Source: Sedimentisphaerales bacterium (GTDB lineage Bacteria; Planctomycetota; Phycisphaerae; Sedimentisphaerales; SG8-4). From it: DNA of 28,344 nt. The position numbers and the translations under genes are program-made. A model generated the notes under the pieces. It had not been told where the DNA came from. It did no database searches and saw only the letters and a program-made list of their open reading frames with translations. Positions 1 through 7,970 of the stretch are shown one piece after another (position 1 is the stretch's first letter; each line of letters starts with the position of its first letter). The stretch covers positions 1 through 28,344 of the forward strand of contig JAFGCA010000152.1 in assembly GCA_016932895.1 (NCBI GenBank), given 5' to 3'.

Positions 1-447
1 GAGCGTGCTGTTGGTGTTGAGGGTGATGAAGGCCGGGCCGTCCTCGCTGCCGGCGCCTTCGGTCACCAGAAACGTGGTGCCGTCGTCAGTGGGCTTGGGC
101 AGGCCCGGGTTGCGTATGCCGTTGTGGGCCGGGACCGATTCCCACATGCCAGCCAGCGTCACGGCGTTCGGTACGTTGAGATGGCCCGCGAAAAAGTAAT
201 TTCCGCGCGGGGCATAGACGACCCCGCCGTTGGCGGCGGCAGCGGCGTCGAGGGCCTTCTGAAAGGCGGCGGTGTCGTCGGTTTGGCCGTCGCCGGCGGC
301 TCCGAACGTTCGGACGTCGAATCGATCCGGCGTCGCAGCCTGCGCCGACTCTTGCGCCGAGACCGGCGCGGCGCAGACCGCCGAGAGAACAAAGAGACAC
401 ATGCCGCACTGAGTCACTACCCATGATCGAGAAAATCGATGATGCAT
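1..447 (-). CDS. Secreted pectate-lyase-superfamily beta-helix protein (partial, 3' end outside window)
   Basis: This open frame runs off the left edge, so only the first 149 codons are seen. I place the start at the ATG at 447-445 because AGGAGT lies about 7 nt upstream. The N-terminus has a basic stretch, a hydrophobic core (MCLFVLSAVCAAPVSA) and an Ala-X-Ala-like cleavage site, so it is probably exported. The mature start contains FDVRTFGAAGDGQTDDTAAF, the typical opening of the Pectate_lyase_3/right-handed beta-helix superfamily (polygalacturonase and phage-tailspike-like folds), followed by NGGVVYAPRGNYFFAGHL. The substrate cannot be told from this part. It is the last of three minus-strand genes, 37 bp after the GH172 gene, so it is probably co-transcribed and acts in extracellular or periplasmic polysaccharide breakdown. 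Family confidence is high; function beyond that is inference. Confidence 0.85.
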   Translation of the reverse strand, partial: MHHRFSRSWVVTQCGMCLFVLSAVCAAPVSAQESAQAATPDRFDVRTFGAAGDGQTDDTAAFQKALDAAAAANGGVVYAPRGNYFFAGHLNVPNAVTLAGMWESVPAHNGIRNPGLPKPTDDGTTFLVTEGAGSEDGPAFITLNTNSTL

Positions 448-484
448 TCGTCGTACTCCTGTCGCTGGTGATTCAACTCGTTGC

Positions 485-2005
485 TTACTTCACGTCGACC
501 CATTCGATGATCGAGATCACGGCGTTTGCGCCGCTGCGTTCGTTGTGGGCCTGAATCTCGACTTTGCCGTCGCGCGTGTCTTGCGCGGTGATACGCTGCT
601 GGAGCCAGCGTCCCTCCTGGAAATTCTCGGCCAGGCCCAGCGATTTTCCTTCGACGCTGACCGTCTGGCGGCGGCCGCCTTCGAAGCTGTCGGGATCGAT
701 GATGTGCAGTCGGAGGAGCCCGGCGGCGTCTTGCGGCACGGCAAGCTCGATCCGCAGCTCCTTGTCGTCGGCCCGGCAATGGTAAACGGGCAGACTCCAG
801 CCGTCCCAGGTGTATCCCGATTTGGCTTCGGCGGTGAAACCCGGCTCGGCGTAGATCACTTCCTTTTCCGGCCGGCCGCACCACATGAGGAAGCGTATGC
901 CCCGTTTCTGCAATTCCGCCGTGGAAGGCAGCTTCTCCCGATCGGGCCAGAACGGCTCTTCCGGGGCCGGGGCCCGATCCGCCGCGCCGGGCATCGCGCC
1001 GAAGGACGCATGAGGCTCGCTTTGGTACCAATAGACTACGCTTGACAACTGCAGCGTACTTCCCGGCTTGCTGAACTCCCGGCGGAACATCTCGTGCTCG
1101 TTCTCGCCGAAGCCGACCGTCACACGCAACGACCGCTCGAAGCTGATCGCGTCGTTGATGAAGAACCGGTAGCCGCAACCGCCTTTCAAGAAGGGAAAGT
1201 AACCCGTCAGCGGAAACAGGTTCTCTGTCGGGGGATAACCCCAACTGAATCCGAAGGAATCCTCGATCCCCTGAAACTCGATCGAGGGCGTCTGCTCGCC
1301 GTCGATATAGAATTTTTCGTTCTCGTCGACGGGATAACCCGCACGCCCGGGCCGGCGCACAGTGACGTTCCAGCCGACGAACTTGCCCCGGCCCTGGGCC
1401 TCGAGTGCGAGGTAGTCGCGCGTCCCCAGCAGGAGGCCTTCCTGTCGCCAGTGGGCGTGGAAATACCCGAGATCGTTGCCGATCTTGTCCGCCGTTCGGT
1501 ACATGACGTAGCTGTAGCAGGGCATAGTCTTCCACAGCTCTTCGCCCGGCTCCATCGGTCCATCATACACCAGCTCAATGCGCGCCGACTTCCGAAATGG
1601 CATGGGGAAATACGCGTTGAAGCCGCGACGCTTGTTCACCAGGGCCGTGTTCACCGCGTCGCGCAAACCGGCCGGATCGCAGAAGAAATCGACGAGCGGG
1701 CAATCAACGCTGGGTGCGATCTCGCCGTCCCAGTACGCGCGCAGAAGCAAATCCCGGTTGAGCTTTAGCGTCTGCGGCATGGCGAAGTGGATCATCGTGA
1801 TGGTCGCCGGCCCTTCGATCTCAGCCACGACGACACGCTTCGATGAGTTGAACCGGGCGCTGAGCGGGTTCTCGATCCACAACGCATTTTGCGCCGCGGT
1901 CCGTCCCGGATTCAATGTGGGCAGGTCCCGGATCGCCATGCCGGGGCCGGCGATCTGTCCCAGGGCCACGACTGCGGTCAATGCTTGCGATACCCAGAAT
2001 ACCAT
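485..2005 (-). CDS. GH172 (DUF2961) family glycoside hydrolase, secreted
   Basis: The 506-residue protein has a signal peptide (hydrophobic residues about 3-24) and DUF2961 hallmarks: an early NPL.ARFNSSKRVVVAEIEGPATITMIHF-like region, YWDGE near residue 91, and a GIEDSFGFSWG motif with Glu248 at the position of the catalytic GxEDYF glutamate. DUF2961 is now glycoside hydrolase family 172, whose characterised members cleave alpha-D-fructofuranosyl or D-arabinofuranosyl linkages. Glu248 as nucleophile follows from family knowledge; the acid/base residue is not obvious to me. The last 130 or so residues form a separate beta-rich module. The start is supported by AGGGAGG 8 nt upstream. It sits 27 bp after the oxidoreductase gene and 37 bp before the beta-helix protein, consistent with one operon for use of a furanose-containing or plant-type glycan. 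The exact substrate is unknown. Confidence 0.85.
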   Translation of the reverse strand: MVFWVSQALTAVVALGQIAGPGMAIRDLPTLNPGRTAAQNALWIENPLSARFNSSKRVVVAEIEGPATITMIHFAMPQTLKLNRDLLLRAYWDGEIAPSVDCPLVDFFCDPAGLRDAVNTALVNKRRGFNAYFPMPFRKSARIELVYDGPMEPGEELWKTMPCYSYVMYRTADKIGNDLGYFHAHWRQEGLLLGTRDYLALEAQGRGKFVGWNVTVRRPGRAGYPVDENEKFYIDGEQTPSIEFQGIEDSFGFSWGYPPTENLFPLTGYFPFLKGGCGYRFFINDAISFERSLRVTVGFGENEHEMFRREFSKPGSTLQLSSVVYWYQSEPHASFGAMPGAADRAPAPEEPFWPDREKLPSTAELQKRGIRFLMWCGRPEKEVIYAEPGFTAEAKSGYTWDGWSLPVYHCRADDKELRIELAVPQDAAGLLRLHIIDPDSFEGGRRQTVSVEGKSLGLAENFQEGRWLQQRITAQDTRDGKVEIQAHNERSGANAVISIIEWVDVK

Positions 2006-2032
2006 GGTTGTGCCTCCCTTGAGACCAGATCT

Positions 2033-3229
2033 TCAAGCATTCGGCCGGTCGAACTGTGGAACTTTGAGTGTCTCACCGTTGTTGAGTGCGGACCGATGCG
2101 CGACAATGCCGGGCACGGTCATCGCCAGAGCCTCGTAGACGTTCACCATCGGCTCGCGGTCTTCGAGGATCGCGGTGACGAACTCGTTGGCCAGGGGGCC
2201 GTGGGAGCCGCCGTGGCCGCCCGCCGGCATGTTCGGCGGAAGCGGGGGGCGGGAGATGTCGGGAAGGTTCTTCTCCGCGCCGTGATAGCTCGTGCCCTCC
2301 ATCCAGCCGCGCTCGCCGTAGACGCGTCCGGTCTCGACGATCACTCCATGGATGCCTTTGCACATCAGCATGCGGGACGAGCCGCCCTCGCTGGTCTGAA
2401 ACAGCGCCACCTCGTCGCTGAAGGGGTTGTTGTACTTGTTGGCGCCGGGTTTGTAGGCGTCGTATCCGCCGTTGGACCCGACGCACGAGACGGACGTGAA
2501 GCGCTTGCCGGTGACGCCGACGTAGTACGCGGTGGAGTGGGTCGGATACCACAAAGGCGGCATGCCCACCCGCCAGCCCTTGAACGACGGGATGGGCTTG
2601 GTGCCGAAGTGGAAGTATTCGCCCTCGGAATAGATGAGTCGTCCGAATCCACCGGCGTGATACGTCCGCCGCATGGCGTAGCAGTCCTCGCGGAAGCAGC
2701 TCGTTTCGGCCATCATGTACTTCAGGCCGGTCTTCTGCACGGTTTCCACCAATTGCTCGGCCTGCTCGATCGACCCCAGCACGGCCGGTACCGCCGTCAT
2801 GACGTGCTTGCCGTGCTTGAGCACCTCCATGCAATGTCGCGCGTGACTCGGTGCGTCCGTGGCGACGAACACCGCCTCGATTTTGGGATCCTTCACCAGT
2901 ACTTCCAGCGACTCGTACGATTTGTCACAGCGACACGCTTCCATCAGGCCCTGGCGCCGCTCCGGAATCAGGTCGCTGACGGCGACGACCTCGACATTGG
3001 GGTGGTCCTGAAACCCGAAGGCCGCTCCGAATCGGCATACACCGTAACCGACGATGCCGAAGCGCACCTTGCGATCGGACACGGGCTGCCAGCTCTTGCG
3101 TGCCCGTTGCCTGTCGGCGCCGCGCGCCGGCGCTGCCAGATGGGTCCCGGCGACGGCCCCCAACGAGAGCGTCCCCAACTTCTGCAGGAATTCGCGTCGA
3201 TACACCGGATCGATAGGAATGTTCGACAT
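2033..3229 (-). CDS. Tat-exported Gfo/Idh/MocA family oxidoreductase
   Basis: A 398-residue NAD(P)-dependent sugar oxidoreductase-like protein. The N-terminus carries a twin-arginine signal (YRREFLQKLGTLSLGA, Arg11-Arg12), as in many planctomycete members that act outside the cytoplasm. A Rossmann motif FGIVGYGVCRFG lies at residues 57-68, and the strand VFVATDAPSHARHCMEVL at about 120-137 is typical. Where most members have Glu-Lys-Pro with the catalytic lysine (GKHVxxEKP), this one has GKHVMTAVP at residues 140-148, so the lysine is absent. The chosen start has GGAGGT 6 nt upstream and puts the Arg pair at the usual distance. An in-frame ATG at 3358, itself preceded by AGGAGGGGGG, could add 43 residues, but this would bury the Tat signal. 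First gene of the three-gene saccharide cluster. The substrate is unknown. Confidence 0.87.
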   Translation of the reverse strand: MSNIPIDPVYRREFLQKLGTLSLGAVAGTHLAAPARGADRQRARKSWQPVSDRKVRFGIVGYGVCRFGAAFGFQDHPNVEVVAVSDLIPERRQGLMEACRCDKSYESLEVLVKDPKIEAVFVATDAPSHARHCMEVLKHGKHVMTAVPAVLGSIEQAEQLVETVQKTGLKYMMAETSCFREDCYAMRRTYHAGGFGRLIYSEGEYFHFGTKPIPSFKGWRVGMPPLWYPTHSTAYYVGVTGKRFTSVSCVGSNGGYDAYKPGANKYNNPFSDEVALFQTSEGGSSRMLMCKGIHGVIVETGRVYGERGWMEGTSYHGAEKNLPDISRPPLPPNMPAGGHGGSHGPLANEFVTAILEDREPMVNVYEALAMTVPGIVAHRSALNNGETLKVPQFDRPNA

Positions 3230-3303
3230 CGAGTGACCTCCTTCATCTGAACACGTATCTCCCGACGATCGCAACACGCTGCCGTATACCGCCTTGCCTG
3301 GCC

Positions 3304-3333
3304 ATTCTACCCGCAGCGAATGCCTGGCGCCAA
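3304..3333 (-). promoter_or_regulatory. Weak sigma70-like promoter candidate for the oxidoreductase operon
   Basis: Reading the minus strand, TTGGCG (3333-3328) and TAGAAT (3309-3304) are 18 bp apart, about 75 bp ahead of the chosen oxidoreductase start. The -10 matches 5 of 6 positions and the -35 only 4 of 6. If this is the promoter, the upstream in-frame ATG at 3358 is not transcribed, which supports the shorter protein. Confidence 0.35.
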
Positions 3334-3420
3334 CCGTTTGCCGGAAAGGGTCTGACATGCTCCCCCCTCCTGGTGCCGGCTGCTTCTGACGAGAAAGTGT
3401 CTGCGGGCTCGGATGACAGC

Positions 3421-3450
3421 TTGTGAACCGGCCGCACAATCGACTACAAT
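3421..3450 (+). promoter_or_regulatory. Promoter directly abutting the alaX start (possible leaderless mRNA)
   Basis: TTGTGA (3421-3426) and TACAAT (3445-3450) are separated by 18 bp. The -10 matches 5 of 6 positions and the -35 4 of 6. The ATG of the AlaX gene begins at 3458, only 7 nt after the -10 hexamer, where transcription should start. No Shine-Dalgarno sequence precedes that ATG. Confidence 0.5.
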
Positions 3451-3457
3451 CGTCGCC

Positions 3458-4594
3458 ATGAAGAGATTGTATTGGACTGAGCCGAGTACATATGAATTCG
3501 AGGTCGCGGTCAAGGCCGTTGGCGACGGCTGCGTCACAATCGATCCGATTGTATTTCATCCCGACGAGGGGGGCCAGCCGGCGGATACCGGCACGATCGG
3601 TGAAGCAGTCGTCCGTCAGGTCGAGATTGTCGACGACCGAGTCATTCACACGCTGGACCGCTCGTTGGCCGACGGTACGTATGTTGCCCGTGTGGACCGG
3701 CGTCGCCGAAACCACACGGCTTGCCACCATACCGCCCAGCACATTCTGTCCGGCGTCGCCGCCGAGCAGTTCGGTTTGCAGACCACAGGTGTGCACATCG
3801 GTCTGGAAGCATGCACCGTTGACTTCGGCAATAAGATCGATTGGGACGTGGCGGAGGACCTCGAGCGCAGAGCCATGGCAATCGTTATGGAGGACCTTCC
3901 CGTCGAAACCGTGTTCGGTGACACCGACGAGCCCGTTCGCAGCCGCTTCGGCGCGATCGACGCAGATGTCGTCCGCGTGGTTAAGATCGGCGATTGTGAC
4001 AAATCCCCTTGCTGCGGAGCCCACGTCCGGAGCACCGGTCGGATTGGCGTCGTTCGCATCTTCAATCTGGAGAACAAGAAGGAGGGCACGCGGGCGTCGT
4101 TCCTGGCCGGACAGAAGGCTTTGGAGCAATCGCAAAGAGAGACGGCAATCCTTCGAGAGCTGAGAAAGGCGGCGAGCTGTTCGACTTTGGAACTCCCCGC
4201 CATTTTGGAGAAGGCCCTGGAACGTGCGAAGGAGCTGTCGAAGGAGGTCGATCGGGTGTGGTCCTTGCGGCTTTCCGACTTGGCTCGGTCGGTCGAAGTC
4301 GTTACGGCCGGATCGTCGAAGATCGGTGTTTACGTCGGTGCACTTCCGCGAGCGCTTGTGGCGACTCTCGCCGGCATGATCGCCGAGAGCGTAGAAGGCG
4401 CCGGTATTGCCGTAAGTGACACTCACATCGCCGTCAGCTCTACAACGCTGGACGCAGGGCAACTTTTCAAACAGGTCCAGAAGGAAATCGGCGGCAAGGG
4501 CGGCGGCTCGCCTCGGGCTGCTCAGGGCCGCCTCGACAATCCTGTGACGAACCATGATCTGGTTGGTATTCTCGCCAGGTGCCCTGCGGTCTGA
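3458..4594 (+). CDS. alaX: AlaX-type alanyl-tRNA editing protein with DHHA1 domain
   Basis: A 378-residue free-standing relative of the editing half of alanyl-tRNA synthetase, expected to hydrolyse mischarged Ser-tRNA(Ala) or Gly-tRNA(Ala) in the cytoplasm. Residues 1-80 form the N-terminal barrel (FHPDEGGQPADTG is characteristic). The zinc site is visible as HTAQH (His91, His95) and CCGAH (Cys185, His189), followed by STGRIG. The C-terminal third has a coiled-coil-like linker and a DHHA1 domain with a glycine-rich end (GGKGGGSPRAAQGR), so this is the long AlaX type. I prefer the ATG at 3458 (MKRLYWTEP matches the usual AlaX start) over an in-frame ATG at 3413, which would add 15 unconserved residues and lies upstream of the best promoter. 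It is divergent from the oxidoreductase gene and stands alone. Confidence 0.9.
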   Translation: MKRLYWTEPSTYEFEVAVKAVGDGCVTIDPIVFHPDEGGQPADTGTIGEAVVRQVEIVDDRVIHTLDRSLADGTYVARVDRRRRNHTACHHTAQHILSGVAAEQFGLQTTGVHIGLEACTVDFGNKIDWDVAEDLERRAMAIVMEDLPVETVFGDTDEPVRSRFGAIDADVVRVVKIGDCDKSPCCGAHVRSTGRIGVVRIFNLENKKEGTRASFLAGQKALEQSQRETAILRELRKAASCSTLELPAILEKALERAKELSKEVDRVWSLRLSDLARSVEVVTAGSSKIGVYVGALPRALVATLAGMIAESVEGAGIAVSDTHIAVSSTTLDAGQLFKQVQKEIGGKGGGSPRAAQGRLDNPVTNHDLVGILARCPAV

Positions 4595-4733
4595 TTGACG
4601 TGTTCTGGGGGCGACTGACCGGACACGGGAGGCAGCGTTGCCCGGTCTTTGCAAAACGCGTGGGGCCCGATAGAATAGCCGGTTGCAGGATGGGTCCTTG
4701 ACCTATGCGTTTGTGCGTTTGAGGTCTTTCCGC

Positions 4734-4750
4734 GTGGGTTGAGAACCCAC
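4734..4750. repeat. Perfect inverted repeat (REP-like or operator palindrome) upstream of the Mla-type operon
   Basis: GTGGGTT (4734-4740) and AACCCAC (4744-4750) are perfect complements around GAG. No T-run follows, so a terminator is unlikely. On the other strand it reads GCAGGGTGGGTTCTCAACCC, which resembles the short GGGTGGGTT...AACCCACC palindromes dispersed in many bacterial genomes. I see no second copy in this window. It sits 29 bp before the permease start, so it could also lie in the mRNA leader. Confidence 0.45.
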
Positions 4751-4778
4751 CCTGCGATTTGGCAACTGTTGAGGTGTC

Positions 4779-5912
4779 ATGGACGGCGACAAGAAAGCCA
4801 CGTTTGATTTGCAGTCGGGCCGCGACGGTCGGATCGATCTGGTCCTGAAGGGCCGGCTCGATCGGGATGCCGTTGCGGCGATTTGGCGCGACAGCACACA
4901 GCGCGTTCGCCAGGCCGGCGCCGAGCGTTTGGTGGTGCAGGCCGGAGGGCTTGACTATTGCGACGGGGCCGGCATCGCACTGTTGCTCGAGTTCAGACGC
5001 ATTCAGCAGAAAAACGGTGGGCGGTTCGAGATCGAGAATCTCCAACCCCGGTTTCAGCAGCTTCTGACGCTCTTCGAAACGTACCGCGTCGTCTCGTTTC
5101 CGCAGAGCATCGGCGGGATCTCAGAGTTGGTCCACAATTTGGGCGGTGCGGTCGTTCGTGTGGCTCGTGATTTCTTCGACCAGGTCAGCTTCACCGGTGA
5201 GGTCTTCGCCAAGCTTCTGAAGGCTGTTGTACGCCCGGGCGGGCTGCGGTGGCGCGATACGTTTCTAATCGCCGAGAAGGCCGGGGCCAATGCCGTGGGC
5301 ATTACGGCCTTGTTGGGCTTTCTGATCGGTTTGATCCTGGCGTTCCAATCCGCCGTGGCCATGCAGAAGTTCGGCGTCGAGGTGTTCGTAGCGGACCTGG
5401 TGGTCATTGGGCTGTTTCGCGAGTTGGGGCCGCTCATCACCGCCTTCGTCCTGACCAGCCGCAGCGGATCGGCCTTTGCCGCCGAACTGGGCACGATGAA
5501 GGTCAATGAGGAAGTCGATGCCTTGGTGACCATGGGCCTGGATCCGGTCGAGTTCCTGGTCCTGCCCCGGCTGATCGCCGCCATTTGCGTGCTGCCGCTG
5601 CTGACGATGTTCAATCATCTTTTCGGCCTGATCGGCTGCGGTATTGTAATGACCTCGCTGGACGTGCCCATCGTGACCTATATCGAACGCATCAGGGAAG
5701 CGGCTGATCTGGTTGATCTGATGAGCGGCCTTGTGAAGACGTTCGTTTTCGGCACGCTGATTGCCGGGATCGGCTGCCTGCGCGGCCTGCAAACCGGCAC
5801 CGGGCCCAGCGCCGTCGGGGATTCGGCGACGCGGGCGGTCGTCAGCGGGATCGTGGCCATCGTGGTGGCCGACGGTATTTTTGCGGTTCTCTATTATTTC
5901 CTGGGGATATAG
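4779..5912 (+). CDS. mlaE: MlaE-family ABC lipid transporter permease with N-terminal STAS domain
   Basis: A 377-residue inner-membrane permease of the MCE/Mla-type lipid transport system. Residues 1 to about 105 form a STAS domain (the MlaB-like module, with LVVQAGGLDYCDGAGIALLL as its core), here fused rather than encoded separately. Residues about 130-377 are the MlaE permease, with several membrane segments and the family signature SGSAFAAELGTMKVNEEVDAL, then TMGLDPVEFLVLPR. It pairs with the ATPase gene that begins 6 nt after its stop. No strong ribosome binding site is seen before the ATG. Fused STAS-MlaE proteins are known in several Gram-negative phyla. The cargo is probably phospholipid or another hydrophobic compound, by analogy. 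Confidence 0.92.
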   Translation: MDGDKKATFDLQSGRDGRIDLVLKGRLDRDAVAAIWRDSTQRVRQAGAERLVVQAGGLDYCDGAGIALLLEFRRIQQKNGGRFEIENLQPRFQQLLTLFETYRVVSFPQSIGGISELVHNLGGAVVRVARDFFDQVSFTGEVFAKLLKAVVRPGGLRWRDTFLIAEKAGANAVGITALLGFLIGLILAFQSAVAMQKFGVEVFVADLVVIGLFRELGPLITAFVLTSRSGSAFAAELGTMKVNEEVDALVTMGLDPVEFLVLPRLIAAICVLPLLTMFNHLFGLIGCGIVMTSLDVPIVTYIERIREAADLVDLMSGLVKTFVFGTLIAGIGCLRGLQTGTGPSAVGDSATRAVVSGIVAIVVADGIFAVLYYFLGI

Positions 5913-5918
5913 TCGGAC

Positions 5919-6692
5919 ATGAACCAAAGCGCCGAACCCATCATCCAGGTAAAGAATCTGACCGCCGGCTACGGCCGCACGGTAATACTCGAGGACGTCA
6001 GCTTCGACGTTCAGCCCGGGGAAGTCTTCACTATCCTGGGCGGGTCAGGCTGCGGCAAGAGTACGTTGCTCAAGCACATCATCGGCTTGCGCACGCCCAT
6101 GTGCGGACAGGTTCTGATCGACGGCACCGACATCGCCACGGCCCAGGGAGCCGAGCGCCTGGCGGTGCTGAAAAAGATCGGTGTCTCCTACCAAAGCGGC
6201 GCACTGTTCGGATCGATGAACCTGATGGAGAATATCTCTCTTGTGCTGGAGGAATTCACCGATCTGCCCCGCGAGGCCATGGAAGCGATCGCGCAGATGA
6301 AACTCGGTGCCGTGGGGCTGCGGGATGCCGTGTATAAGATGCCTTCCGAGCTGAGCGGCGGCATGCGCAAACGCGCCGCCATTGCCCGGGCGCTGGCGCT
6401 GGACCCGAAGGTTCTTTTCCTCGACGAGCCCTCGGCCGGTCTCGATCCCATCACGGCCGCCCAGCTTGACGAGCTGATTCTGGAATTGTCTAAAAGTCTG
6501 CACATCACCTTTGTGATCGTGACGCACGAGCTGGCCAGCATTTTTGCGGTGGCTCAGCGCGTGATTATGCTCGATAAGGCCAAGAAAACCATTATCGCTA
6601 CGGGCAAGCCGCAGGAGCTGCGCGACCGCAGTGAGGACCCGGTGGTTCGCCAGTTCTTCCGGCGCGAAGCGGGAGGGGCGGACTCGGCATAG
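5919..6692 (+). CDS. mlaF: MlaF-family ABC transporter ATP-binding protein
   Basis: A 257-residue cytoplasmic ATPase that powers the preceding permease. All ABC motifs are present: Walker A GGSGCGKST (41-49), Q-loop with Gln92, signature LSGGMRKR (145-152), Walker B VLFLDEPSAGLD (165-176) and the switch His203 in VTHE. LSGGMRKR and the YQSGALFGSM stretch are typical of the Mla/Ttg2A/Mkl branch rather than of importers for sugars or amino acids. The gene begins 6 nt after the permease stop, and the MCE protein gene follows 54 nt after its own stop. Confidence 0.94.
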   Translation: MNQSAEPIIQVKNLTAGYGRTVILEDVSFDVQPGEVFTILGGSGCGKSTLLKHIIGLRTPMCGQVLIDGTDIATAQGAERLAVLKKIGVSYQSGALFGSMNLMENISLVLEEFTDLPREAMEAIAQMKLGAVGLRDAVYKMPSELSGGMRKRAAIARALALDPKVLFLDEPSAGLDPITAAQLDELILELSKSLHITFVIVTHELASIFAVAQRVIMLDKAKKTIIATGKPQELRDRSEDPVVRQFFRREAGGADSA

Positions 6693-6746
6693 TATCTGGG
6701 AAATGCTGTGGTCGGTTAAAATCAATCGTATTTCAGGTGGATGTCA

Positions 6747-7970
6747 ATGAGCACGAAGCCGCACTACTTCAAAATAGGGTTGTTCGTAATCTGTGCTGCC
6801 GTCCTGATCGTGGCCGCGGTTGTGATCTTCGGCGCCGGTCTGCTCGCACAGGATAAGATGTTCTTCGAGACCTATTTTGACGAATCCATCACGGGGTTGA
6901 GTGTTGGTTCGCCCGTGGAGTTTCGGGGCGTTCGCATCGGGCAGGTGGAAGAGATCGGATTCGCGGGCGACAAATACGATCTGGATCCGGACAGCGCGAA
7001 CGTTTCGGAGTATGATCCCTACGTCAGGGTGGTGTGCTCGGCTCCCAAGGCCGTTTTCCCCGAGTTGGCTGACGAGCCGGCCGGGGCGATTCTGAAACAG
7101 ATGATCGACCGGGGAGTGCGCGTGCGCATTACCTCCAATATCCTTACCGGCCAGGCCTACTTGGAAGCGGACTATGTTGATCCCAACCGCTTTGGAATCA
7201 TGGAAGTCCCATGGGAGCCCATTCATCCATACGTGCCCTCGGCACCGGGGGAGCTGACGACGATGAAGGACTCCATCGACAAGATCCTCCTGCGGTTGCA
7301 GGAGATCGACGTGGAAGGCCTGGCCGCGTCTCTGGAGGACGTTTTTGTCTCGGTGGATGCGGCGGTCTCGGATGTCAACGTGGCAGCGCTCAGCGCTGAA
7401 GCCACCGGCCTTCTAAGGGACGCCCGCGCGAAGGTGGCCGCGATCGAGGCCGAGAAGATCAGTCAGGCCAGCCAGGAATTGCTGGTTTCCTTGAACGCGG
7501 CCGTGGCAGACGCGAACGTGCCGCAGCTCAGCCGGGAAGCCCGCGACCTGTTGGCCGAGACGAGGCAAAAGATCGCGGTGCTGGATACCGAGAGCATGAA
7601 TGAAGACCTCGGACAACTCCTCTCTTCCCTGGATCAGGCGGTGGCGGATGCGAATGTTCCCCAGCTCAGCCAGGAAATCCAGCAGTTTGTCGCCGAGATC
7701 CGGGTGACCAACGACAATCTTCGCCGGCTCCTGGCGGGCTCGGAGGGGCTTTCCAGCCAGGCGAATCTGGCCGAGACGGTGGGTCGGCTCAACAGCGCCT
7801 TGCAGCGCATTGATAAGCTGGTTGCCACCGAGCGCCCGGAGATCGAGATCATCATTACGAATTTTCGCGAGATATCGGATAACCTCAAGGATCTGACTTC
7901 CGCGTTGAAGAAGCGTCCGTCACAGTTGATTCTCAGCAAACCACCAGCCAAATCGGAGGCGTTGCAATGA
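6747..7970 (+). CDS. mlaD: MlaD/MCE-family lipid transport protein with 46-residue repeats
   Basis: A 407-residue periplasmic substrate-binding subunit anchored by one N-terminal membrane helix (residues about 10-33). The MCE domain (about 38-150) shows the typical ITGLSVGSPVEFRGVRIGQV and ITSNILTGQAYLEADYV stretches. After it comes a long, probably helical tail holding three related units: residues 205-250, 251-296, and 297 to about 335, each opening with a version of AAVADANVPQLSxEA. The first two are exactly 46 residues long. I chose the ATG at 6747 because AGGTGG (6735-6740) is 6 nt upstream; an ATG at 6741 directly abuts that site. The stop overlaps the next ATG (ATGA), so translation is coupled. 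Helical tails in MCE proteins form or line the tunnel that carries lipid across the periplasm; that role here is inferred. Confidence 0.92.
   Translation: MSTKPHYFKIGLFVICAAVLIVAAVVIFGAGLLAQDKMFFETYFDESITGLSVGSPVEFRGVRIGQVEEIGFAGDKYDLDPDSANVSEYDPYVRVVCSAPKAVFPELADEPAGAILKQMIDRGVRVRITSNILTGQAYLEADYVDPNRFGIMEVPWEPIHPYVPSAPGELTTMKDSIDKILLRLQEIDVEGLAASLEDVFVSVDAAVSDVNVAALSAEATGLLRDARAKVAAIEAEKISQASQELLVSLNAAVADANVPQLSREARDLLAETRQKIAVLDTESMNEDLGQLLSSLDQAVADANVPQLSQEIQQFVAEIRVTNDNLRRLLAGSEGLSSQANLAETVGRLNSALQRIDKLVATERPEIEIIITNFREISDNLKDLTSALKKRPSQLILSKPPAKSEALQ

Noticed and set aside
1889..3250. Long plus-strand open frame of 453 codons opposite the oxidoreductase
   Set aside because: Shadow of a GC-rich gene; no domain features, arginine/valine-rich, no SD.
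3230..4654. Upstream extension of the oxidoreductase frame to give an 873-residue protein
   Set aside because: The extra part is antisense to the AlaX gene, has no family features, and the Tat signal with a good SD marks the real start at 3229.
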